From Terriglobales bacterium (GTDB lineage Bacteria; Acidobacteriota; Terriglobia; Terriglobales; Gp1-AA117): a stretch of DNA of 5,126 nt. The position numbers and the translations under genes were made by a program. This document shows positions 1 through 5,126 of this stretch, piece after piece. The notes under the pieces are model-generated. The model had not been told where the DNA came from, made no database searches, and saw nothing but the letters and a program-made list of their open reading frames with translations. Numbering within the stretch: the first letter of the stretch is position 1; each line of letters starts with the position of its first letter. The stretch is taken from the NCBI GenBank assembly GCA_030150795.1, contig JASLFF010000396.1, positions 1 to 5,126 on the forward strand, given 5' to 3'.

Positions 1-1
1 T

Positions 2-499
2 CTAGACGAGCATTTTGACCTGATCTTCCGCAAGACGGCGTGTTTGTTTTCTGTTTCAACGCGGCTGGGGGCGCTGATTGGCAAGGCGACGGAAGAGCAG
101 GAGACAGGCCTGGGTGAATATGGACGCAATCTCGGTCTGGCATTTCAGATCGTGGACGATGTGCTAGATTTGACGGCGTCAGAAGATGTGCTCGGCAAAC
201 CGGTGGCGAGCGATCTGCGCGAAGGTAAAGTGACGATGGCGGTGATCCATGCGCTGCAGCAGTGCACCCCGCAAGAGCGCAAACTGGTGGAGACTGTGCT
301 GGAAGAGCGTGCGTTCGTGAGCGTGAAGCATGAACAGATACTGGAAATGCTGAACCGCTATCAGTCCATCCCGTATGCGTATGATGCAGCTGCCAAGCAT
401 GCTGAGCTGGCGCGGAAAGCGATTTGCACATTTTCGCCATCTGAGATCAAGCGGGCGCTGCTATCGATTCCGGACTTTGTTGTGGAGAGAAATAGTTAA
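2..499 (+). CDS. Trans-polyprenyl diphosphate synthase, C-terminal part (5' end cut by window)
   Basis: This family adds isopentenyl diphosphate units to an allylic diphosphate, making the long prenyl chains of quinones or of carrier lipids in the cytoplasm. The frame is open to the left edge, so the TTG at 44 is an internal leucine codon and not a start. The visible 165 residues begin with the RKTACLFSVSTRLGA helix, a typical mid-protein segment. They carry the second aspartate-rich motif (FQIVDDVLD, DDxxD at visible residues 52-56) and the GKPVASDLREGK segment, which together bind the magnesium-diphosphate of the substrate. Full-length members have about 320 residues, so the first DDxxD motif lies outside the window. 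Chain length cannot be told from this half, so octaprenyl, heptaprenyl or similar products are all possible. The stop is TAA at 497-499. The next gene appears to have its own promoter. Confidence 0.93.
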   Translation, partial: LDEHFDLIFRKTACLFSVSTRLGALIGKATEEQETGLGEYGRNLGLAFQIVDDVLDLTASEDVLGKPVASDLREGKVTMAVIHALQQCTPQERKLVETVLEERAFVSVKHEQILEMLNRYQSIPYAYDAAAKHAELARKAICTFSPSEIKRALLSIPDFVVERNS

Positions 500-536
500 C
501 TCAGGTTGTGCAGCCACCCGCCCACCACAAATGCTG

Positions 537-565
537 TTGAGCCCGCCTGCCGCAGCTTTTATACT
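537..565 (+). promoter_or_regulatory. Predicted sigma70-type promoter of the response regulator
   Basis: TTGAGC at 537-542 matches the -35 consensus at its first four bases. It is separated by exactly 17 bases from TATACT at 560-565, which matches the -10 consensus at five of six bases. Transcription would begin near 571-574, only about ten bases before the GTG start. The position, in the 84-base gap after the prenyl synthase, and the ideal spacing support it. No experimental evidence is available. Confidence 0.55.
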
Positions 566-571
566 TTCGTT

Positions 572-577
572 GAGGGG
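572..577 (+). promoter_or_regulatory. Shine-Dalgarno site that decides the response regulator start
   Basis: GAGGGG lies six bases upstream of the GTG at 584. This fixes translation there, although the frame stays open back to a TTG at 506. The 26 extra residues gained from 506 do not look like part of a receiver domain, whereas starting at 584 puts the first beta strand (LSVVIVDDE) right at the N terminus, as usual. Confidence 0.65.
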
Positions 578-583
578 ACAATT

Positions 584-1354
584 GTGGCTCTTTCTGTTGT
601 GATTGTGGATGACGAACAACTCGCGCGTGAAGAGTTGAGCTATCTGCTGAAGTCCATCGATGACGTTACGGTGGTGGCGCAAGGCCACAACGGGATTGAA
701 GCCGTGAATCTCGTCAAAGAGTTTTCTCCCGATTTACTCTTTCTCGATGTGCAGATGCCTGGGCTCGATGGATTCGGGGCTTTAAAAAAACTAATTGACA
801 AAAAGGTGGGGCTTCCACAAATCGTCTTTGCCACCGCCTTTGATCAGTACGCGGTGAAAGCCTTTGAAGTCAATGCCGCTGATTACATACTAAAGCCGTT
901 TGATAGGAAGCGTGTGAGTGCTGCGGTAGAGAAGGCCCGCAAAAAAATTCAAGGCGTTCCTGCCGATCAGCAACGCCTGGACACGCTGGTCAAGCTTCTG
1001 GAATCGCAGCGCCCACAAAATTCCAAAGTGCTTCTCCGCAGCGCCGGACGCCTCCTGTTGGTCGACCAGAAAGATCTCTGCTTCGCTTCTATTGAAGACG
1101 GCATCATCAGCGTTGTTGCCACCAATCTTGAAGGCCAGTCCAACTGCCGCACACTTGAAGAATTACTTGAAGGGCTGGACCCCGAAACCTTCTGGCGTGC
1201 GCACCGTTCTTTTGTGGTGAACATTAACCGGATCAAAGAAGTTGTGCCCTGGTTCAAGAGCTCCTACCAACTCCGCATGGACGATCGCAAGCAAACGGAA
1301 ATCCCTGTGAGCCGCGCCCAGACGAAGCGCCTACGCGAGCTTTTCGGTCTTTAG
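584..1354 (+). CDS. LytTR-family response regulator (REC + LytTR DNA-binding domain)
   Basis: A two-domain transcription regulator of the LytR/AlgR type, 256 residues. The receiver domain covers about residues 3-122: acidic pair D9-D10, phospho-acceptor D55 in LLFLDVQMPG, switch threonine T84 in ATAF, and K104 in the YILKPFD motif. All phosphorylation residues are present, so it should be phosphorylated by a histidine kinase. A linker of about 25 residues leads to a LytTR domain at about 148-252, with the hallmark FWRAHRSFVVNINRI and IPVSRAQTKRLRELF segments. This fold binds short direct repeats in promoters. The GTG start is chosen from the Shine-Dalgarno sequence at 572-577. No sensor kinase is present in the window, so its signal and targets are unknown. 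Its TAG stop overlaps the stop of the convergent protease gene by four bases. Confidence 0.95.
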   Translation: MALSVVIVDDEQLAREELSYLLKSIDDVTVVAQGHNGIEAVNLVKEFSPDLLFLDVQMPGLDGFGALKKLIDKKVGLPQIVFATAFDQYAVKAFEVNAADYILKPFDRKRVSAAVEKARKKIQGVPADQQRLDTLVKLLESQRPQNSKVLLRSAGRLLLVDQKDLCFASIEDGIISVVATNLEGQSNCRTLEELLEGLDPETFWRAHRSFVVNINRIKEVVPWFKSSYQLRMDDRKQTEIPVSRAQTKRLRELFGL

Positions 1355-2346
1355 CTCAACCGAGTCTCCGGGACTACCGTAACTTCCAATCTGCGCGAGC
1401 CGCGCAACACAATCAGCCGCGTCGGCACTCCAATTCTGTCTTCACTCAGCAGCCGATGCAGCACGTCCACACCCTCCACCGGCTCACCCGCCAGAGAAGT
1501 AATCACGTCGCCTTCCTGCAAACCCGCTTTCTGCGCCGGACTTCCTGGTTCCGCCGAAAGTACCAATGCTCCAGTAGTAGTCTCAAGCTCATAGTGCCGC
1601 GCAATAATTCTGTTCAACGCCGCCGTCTGCGCCTGTACGCCAATGTAACTCCGCCGAACCCGGCCAAACCGGATCAGCTTGCTGGCAATAAACTGTGCCG
1701 TGTTAATGGAAATCGCAAAACAAAGCCCTTGCGCTGGCAGGATCGTTGCGGTATTCACGCCTACTACTTCGCCTTGCGAATTCACCAGCGGTCCGCCTGA
1801 GTTGCCGGGATTCAATGCCGCATCGGTCTGGATCACGTCTTCAATCAGGCGTCCTGATTGCGACCGCAAGCTGCGTCCCAGCGCGCTTACCACGCCAGCC
1901 GTAACGGTGTACTGAAATCCATAAGGGTTGCCGATAGCTACCACAAGCTGGCCAACGCGTATCCGGCGTGAATCGCCCAGTTTGATGCTGCGCAATAGCG
2001 GGGCATCGATTCGTAACAGCGCCAAGTCGGTGTCCGGGTCTTCACCAATCAGTTGAGCATTAAAGTCGCCGGAATCGGGCGTCGATACGGTAATCTTCTC
2101 GCCGCCATGAACCACATGACTGTTCGTCAGGATGAAACCATCCGGCGTAAAGATGAAGCCAGATCCGCTTCCGCCACGGCCTTGCTTGTTTTCCACCTGT
2201 ATGCGGACTACTGAAGGGCTTACCGACTCCGCCACGGTCGTCACGACACGCGAATAAGCGTCCATTGCGTCGGCTTCCGTTGGCTGAAACGCGGCAGCAT
2301 GCTCTTCCTGGCTTGGAAAAGAGATCAAAGAGGGATTACTACTCAT
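1351..2346 (-). CDS. HtrA/DegP-like trypsin-fold serine protease with one PDZ domain
   Basis: An S1C-family serine protease of 331 residues from the ATG at 2346. The protease domain spans about residues 35-225, with the complete catalytic triad: H77 in LTNSHVV, D107 in DPDTDLALL and S183 in NPGNSGGPL. A single PDZ domain follows at about 232-325 (YIGVQAQ, then GSPAQKAGLQEGDVITSLAGEPV). Family members degrade or refold damaged proteins, with PDZ domains recognising C-terminal ends. Most HtrA proteins are exported, but the N terminus here (MSSNPSLISFPSQEEH) is polar, with no signal peptide or membrane helix. The frame is closed upstream by a stop at 2410-2412. A GTG at 2370 is an alternative start adding eight residues, also without an export signal, and has a poorer upstream context. 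The protein may therefore act in the cytoplasm. The gene diverges from the unknown gene at 2395. Confidence 0.93.
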   Translation of the reverse strand: MSSNPSLISFPSQEEHAAAFQPTEADAMDAYSRVVTTVAESVSPSVVRIQVENKQGRGGSGSGFIFTPDGFILTNSHVVHGGEKITVSTPDSGDFNAQLIGEDPDTDLALLRIDAPLLRSIKLGDSRRIRVGQLVVAIGNPYGFQYTVTAGVVSALGRSLRSQSGRLIEDVIQTDAALNPGNSGGPLVNSQGEVVGVNTATILPAQGLCFAISINTAQFIASKLIRFGRVRRSYIGVQAQTAALNRIIARHYELETTTGALVLSAEPGSPAQKAGLQEGDVITSLAGEPVEGVDVLHRLLSEDRIGVPTRLIVLRGSRRLEVTVVPETRLS

Positions 2347-2394
2347 AGTCCCATTGGATAAACGGGCCACGGCAAAGGATTCACACTTCGGAAC

Positions 2395-2979
2395 TTGACG
2401 TTTGCGGGTTCAAGAGAGTTTTTAGCGCGCTTGGATCGGGATTTCGGCATTGCCGTATCATATTCAGCGATGAGGTCGCAGGTTCAAGAGGCGCTGAATG
2501 TATTGATTGGCCAGTCACTGTGGTCGTCAGGGCGCGCGGCTGATCTGGAATGGTTTCAGTTTGGCCGGCGCAAGACCGTTCAGGACAGTCGCGGCAAATC
2601 TAGAGAAGTTGGTGAATATGCCCTGCACGTTCAATGCGCGTGGCGAATGAGGCATGGAGATGAAATCATTGTCGCCAGTCGCGATCTCTATGATCCCCCG
2701 GAGGAAAGCGATGATCGGCCGGACGATTTCAATTGGGACGTGCAGGGCGCTAACCGGCGGGACAAACGCATTACGGAACTCTTTCTCAACGAAACCCGGC
2801 AGTTCTTGGTGCGGAAGGTTGAGGTCGGTCCGGCGGGAAGTTTCACGATTCTTCTTGACGACGAATACGCTTTGGATGTTTTTCCGGATGACTCCCTCAG
2901 CGGTGAGCACTGGCGGATATTTAAGCCGTATGCCGGAGAACCACACTTCGTCGTCACTGGCAAAGGATTGGAGAATTGA
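2395..2979 (+). CDS. Conserved protein of unknown function
   Basis: A soluble protein of 194 residues that I cannot assign to a function. It has no signal peptide, membrane helix or recognisable catalytic motif. It looks like a real protein because of dense conserved-looking blocks: SLWSSGRAADLEWFQFG (about 41-57), GEYALHVQCAW (72-82), the acidic stretch PPEESDDRPDDFNWDVQGANR (split at about 101-121), and a C-terminal SLSGEHWRIFKPYAGEPHF segment (about 168-186). The style recalls bacterial hypothetical proteins found beside varied genes. The TTG at 2395 is the only possible start between the upstream stop (TAA, 2359-2361) and the ATG at 2470. It lacks a good Shine-Dalgarno sequence, so the start is uncertain. 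The gene is transcribed away from the protease and is followed after 70 bases by the reductase, perhaps in the same transcript. Confidence 0.8.
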   Translation: MTFAGSREFLARLDRDFGIAVSYSAMRSQVQEALNVLIGQSLWSSGRAADLEWFQFGRRKTVQDSRGKSREVGEYALHVQCAWRMRHGDEIIVASRDLYDPPEESDDRPDDFNWDVQGANRRDKRITELFLNETRQFLVRKVEVGPAGSFTILLDDEYALDVFPDDSLSGEHWRIFKPYAGEPHFVVTGKGLEN

Positions 2980-3037
2980 CCGAAAGGCCGTCTTTCTCAA
3001 ACACCCGCGCGTCACCCAGGGATGGTGGTCATGCCTT

Positions 3038-3043
3038 TACAAT
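3038..3043 (+). promoter_or_regulatory. Possible -10 element giving a leaderless reductase transcript
   Basis: TACAAT matches the -10 consensus at five of six positions and ends six bases before the GTG start of the reductase, which has no Shine-Dalgarno sequence. Transcription from it would begin almost exactly at the start codon. No good -35 hexamer lies 15-19 bases upstream, so this is weak. Read-through from the gene ending at 2979 is the alternative. Confidence 0.25.
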
Positions 3044-3049
3044 GCTTTT

Positions 3050-3784
3050 GTGAGCGATTTAAAAGGTAAAACAATTTTCATCACCGGCGCTGCCCGCCGT
3101 TTGGGCAAAGCTATTGCGCTTGCCATGGCACAGGCCGGCGCAAACGTCGCATTCACCTATCTCCAGTCAGTGGATGACGCCAATAAGACCTTGGCAATGG
3201 AAAGGGCTGGGCCAGGAGTATTCGGCATTCTGTGCGATGTCCGTAAGGAAAAGATGATTGTGCGGGCGGTCGACAAAATCCTGGAGCATTTTGGCCGGCT
3301 TGACGTGCTCGTGAACAATGCAGGCGTCTTTCAGACCGCAAAGTTGGAGGAGATCACCGCTGAGCAATGGGACGAGGCATTTGCCGTGAATGTGCGCGCT
3401 CCTTTTCTGGTTTCCAAATACTGTATTCCTTCGTTGCGGACGACGCGCGGACGCATCATCAATATGGGTTCACTGGGCGGCCAGAAGCCATGGGCAACAC
3501 ATGCGCACTACTGCTCTTCCAAGGCAGCGTTGCACATGCTTACTCAGGTAATGGCCAAGGCGCTGGCGCCGGAGATTGCCGTTAACTGTGTTGCGCCCGG
3601 CATGATCGGCTCTGGCGCCGGAGAAAAAGATCCAGCGCTTTTAGACCGTCTTGCCGCACATACGCCAATGAAAAAGAACGGATCACCACAGGATGTTGTA
3701 AGCGCCGTAATGTATTTTGCCACCGCGCCGCACTTCATCACCGGCCAGATCCTCACCGTTGATGGTGGCCTCGGTTTGCGCTAG
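3050..3784 (+). CDS. Short-chain dehydrogenase/reductase (FabG / pteridine reductase-like)
   Basis: A classical-size SDR of 244 residues, a Rossmann-fold NAD(P)H-dependent oxidoreductase acting in the cytoplasm. The nucleotide motif is TGAARRLG (residues 12-19), in which the usual middle glycine is arginine. This TGX3RXG form is known from pteridine reductases. The rest is canonical: CDV (62-64), NNAG (89-92), N114, catalytic S141, Y154 and K158 (YCSSK), then LAPEIAVNCVAPG (172-184) and a C-terminal TGQILTVDGG (231-240). The likely substrate is either a 3-oxoacyl thioester, a pteridine/dihydrofolate or another carbonyl, and the sequence does not decide. The frame is open further upstream to 2654, but that region is a shadow of the previous gene. 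The GTG at 3050 places the first strand (KTIFITG) correctly and is the only start codon nearby. Its TAG stop directly abuts the stop of the convergent lipoprotein gene. Confidence 0.92.
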   Translation: MSDLKGKTIFITGAARRLGKAIALAMAQAGANVAFTYLQSVDDANKTLAMERAGPGVFGILCDVRKEKMIVRAVDKILEHFGRLDVLVNNAGVFQTAKLEEITAEQWDEAFAVNVRAPFLVSKYCIPSLRTTRGRIINMGSLGGQKPWATHAHYCSSKAALHMLTQVMAKALAPEIAVNCVAPGMIGSGAGEKDPALLDRLAAHTPMKKNGSPQDVVSAVMYFATAPHFITGQILTVDGGLGLR

Positions 3785-4918
3785 CTATCGCTGGCTCACA
3801 AATGCTTTTACCACAATAGCTCGGGGATCTTTTCCCAGCGGGATCATCGTCTCAAGCACCGGCAAATCCGGCTGTGATTTGCCCTTGCTATCGATCAGCG
3901 AAAGCACAGTCATATCGCCGCTACCGGTATTCACCACCAGTAAATGCAACTGGTTGGGAGAGAGCGCCATGCTCTCAGGATGGCTTCCCACAGGCACTGA
4001 CGCTGTCCGCTTGCCATTGTCGATGCTGTAAACCGCAACAGAGTCTGACCCAAAATTCGCCACGTAGAGCAGGGCATTATCTGGCGATACAAGACTGCGT
4101 ACCGGATGGTCACCAATTTGAAATGTGTTGTTGACCTCGTTTGTGCTGGTCACGATTTCAGAAATTGAGCTGGCGTCGTAATTGCTTACAAAAACTTCGC
4201 CTCCATCCGGCTTCACCACCAAATGGACAGGTGTTTTACCCACGTCCAGAAGGGTTAATAGCTTGTCGGTCTTCAAGTCCACCACGCCAACCTGCCGCGA
4301 TTCACTGCACGCCACAAAAACCTTGCTGGAATCGGGAACAATGGCAAGCCCCACTGGCTTGGCACATACGGCTACTTTGTTGCGCACTGCCAATTTTTGC
4401 GTGTCCACAATGGCGATGGAATCTTCATCTCTCAAAGCGACAATTGCCAGCTTGCCGTCCGGGGTCAGGCGCGCAAGATTGCTTCCATTGCCGGTGGGAA
4501 TGTATTTGATTACTTTGCGCTGGTCCAGGTCGATCACTGACAGGTTGGCTGAACCGGAGTTGGCCACGTAAGCCCGCTTGCCGTCAGAAGACACGTCTAT
4601 AAAAAACGGCGCGCGATGCACTCCGATGGTGGAAACCACTCTGTTCGTTTCCGCGTCAATCACGCTTATGTTGTTGGATTCCGTATTGGCCACGTAGATT
4701 TCGTTCTTGCGGGGATTTACCGCCAATCCGGTGGGACTGCGTCCTACAGAAACCGTCGTCAGGATCGACAGAGCGCGGAGGTCGATCACCGTTACGCTAT
4801 TGCTGCCGCCGTTGGAGACGTACGCGTACTCGTGGTAATTCGGGCTGGGTTCCGGCGTGTCCTTACAGCCTGCGAGCAGGGCAAGAATGAGGCAAGCCGC
4901 GAATGTAAATGCTCGCAA
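3785..4918 (-). CDS. YVTN-repeat beta-propeller lipoprotein
   Basis: A predicted lipid-anchored beta-propeller of 377 residues. The signal peptide MRAFTFAACLILALLAGC ends in a lipobox (LAGC, cysteine at 18) followed by lysine at +2, which suggests outer-membrane sorting. After a short linker come eight YVTN-type units (YVxN..S.tVsVID....vG..P.glav.PDG) beginning at residues 33, 75, 117, 159, 201, 243, 285 and 327, all exactly 42 residues apart. The last is altered by an insertion (about 340-358) and ends in a PRAIVV strand that could close the ring with the N terminus. Such proteins are usually scaffolds or ligand binders, and no catalytic site is evident. I chose the TTG at 4918 because it starts one base after the upstream gene's stop and gives a normal lipoprotein leader. 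The ATG at 5005 would overlap that gene by 86 bases and add an odd cysteine-rich tail. Confidence 0.88.
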   Translation of the reverse strand: MRAFTFAACLILALLAGCKDTPEPSPNYHEYAYVSNGGSNSVTVIDLRALSILTTVSVGRSPTGLAVNPRKNEIYVANTESNNISVIDAETNRVVSTIGVHRAPFFIDVSSDGKRAYVANSGSANLSVIDLDQRKVIKYIPTGNGSNLARLTPDGKLAIVALRDEDSIAIVDTQKLAVRNKVAVCAKPVGLAIVPDSSKVFVACSESRQVGVVDLKTDKLLTLLDVGKTPVHLVVKPDGGEVFVSNYDASSISEIVTSTNEVNNTFQIGDHPVRSLVSPDNALLYVANFGSDSVAVYSIDNGKRTASVPVGSHPESMALSPNQLHLLVVNTGSGDMTVLSLIDSKGKSQPDLPVLETMIPLGKDPRAIVVKAFVSQR

Positions 4919-4919
4919 C

Positions 4920-5126
4920 TTATCTGCCGGCCTTGGCAACCGCGGGCCGCAAGCGTGGCTCCTGGACGTTGCGGTGCAGCACAGCAGCAATCTGCCGTAT
5001 TTCATGCATCATTTCATCGAACTGATCGGGAAAGATCGATTGGGCCCCGTCAGAAAGAGCATGCTCGGGATCGTGGTGCACTTCCACCATAACCCCATCG
5101 GCGCCCACGGCCACCGCGGCGCGTGA
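4920..5126 (-). CDS. aroF: 3-deoxy-7-phosphoheptulonate (DAHP) synthase, C-terminal end (5' part outside window)
   Basis: The last 68 residues of a class I DAHP synthase of the AroF/Thermotoga type, which condenses phosphoenolpyruvate with erythrose 4-phosphate in the first step of the shikimate pathway. The fragment is open to the right edge and contains [15 protein letters not shown] and HALSDGAQS, the last beta/alpha part of the barrel. Visible E15 and D26 correspond to the metal ligands Glu298 and Asp309 of the Thermotoga maritima enzyme, with the same 11-residue spacing. The C terminus (from about residue 48, [22 protein letters not shown], split here as the final 22 residues) appears longer than usual. 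The GTG at 5114 is an internal codon. The TAA stop at 4922-4920 is followed by one base and then the TTG of the lipoprotein gene, so translational coupling is likely. Confidence 0.9.
   Translation of the reverse strand, partial: SRAAVAVGADGVMVEVHHDPEHALSDGAQSIFPDQFDEMMHEIRQIAAVLHRNVQEPRLRPAVAKAGR

Noticed and set aside
1..6. TCTAGA at the very left edge, possibly a cloning boundary
   Set aside because: The prenyl synthase frame runs through it with sensible residues, and another TCTAGA occurs inside the window at 2599-2604. It says nothing certain about how the window was made.
494..501. AGTTAACT palindrome at the end of the prenyl synthase gene
   Set aside because: It is only eight bases, includes the stop codon, and has no T-run or partner repeat, so it is neither a terminator nor a convincing operator.
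781..790. TTTAAAAAAA run in the receiver domain, with two in-frame slippery heptamers
   Set aside because: A -1 slip meets a TGA at 796-798 and would cut the receiver domain at about 71 residues. Seven A's are too few for convincing phase variation and no downstream stimulatory structure is apparent.
1456..1915. Plus-strand open frames opposite the protease gene
   Set aside because: They are antisense shadows of a clearly coding protease, with no recognisable domain or ribosome-binding site.
2527..3015. Minus-strand open frame of 162 residues opposite the unknown gene
   Set aside because: The plus-strand product has the more protein-like blocks and leads on towards the reductase, while the minus-strand product shows no family motif.
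2654..3049. Upstream extension of the reductase reading frame
   Set aside because: It overlaps the unknown gene in another frame, has no SDR-like sequence, and the Rossmann fold begins just after the GTG at 3050.
4616..5126. Plus-strand open frames opposite the lipoprotein and DAHP synthase genes
   Set aside because: The minus-strand frames carry lipobox, propeller and metal-ligand motifs, while the plus-strand products resemble nothing and have biased composition.
1..5126. Defence island, phage, transposon or biosynthetic cluster
   Set aside because: No transposase, integrase, inverted repeats, CRISPR-like repeats or restriction/toxin motifs were seen. The genes are of ordinary chromosomal type.

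Overview
This 5.1 kb window is a densely packed bacterial chromosomal segment with seven protein genes, two of them cut by the window edges. I saw no RNA genes, mobile elements or CRISPR. GC content is moderate, by eye in the mid-50s percent. The gene types (LytTR response regulator, HtrA-like protease, TGX3RXG-type reductase, YVTN-propeller lipoprotein) and the common GTG/TTG starts would fit an Acidobacteriota-like soil bacterium. That assignment is an inference from general character, not from a marker gene. The predicted lipoprotein suggests a diderm.

Layout. Bases 1-499 (+) hold the C-terminal half of a trans-polyprenyl diphosphate synthase. A sigma70-like promoter at 537-565 and a Shine-Dalgarno sequence at 572-577 lead into a LytTR-type response regulator (584-1354, +). 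It converges with a 4-base stop-codon overlap on an HtrA-like trypsin-fold protease with a PDZ domain (1351-2346, -). Diverging from the protease is a conserved protein of unknown function (2395-2979, +), followed after 70 bases by a short-chain dehydrogenase/reductase (3050-3784, +). The reductase converges with no gap on an eight-repeat YVTN beta-propeller lipoprotein (3785-4918, -). That gene follows, by one base, the C-terminal end of a class I DAHP synthase (4920 to the right edge, -), and the two look co-transcribed.

How the genes work together. There is no evident single pathway. Isoprenoid chain synthesis and the first step of the shikimate pathway are both housekeeping functions and both feed quinone biosynthesis, but nothing links them here beyond proximity. 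The response regulator has no kinase in the window. The protease, unknown protein and reductase could be functionally related, but the sequence does not show it.

I found no convincing new system. The most interesting points are the exact 42-residue period of the propeller and its two internal cysteines, the apparently cytoplasmic HtrA-like protease, the pteridine-reductase-like nucleotide motif in the reductase, and the convergent gene pairs that leave no space for intergenic terminators.
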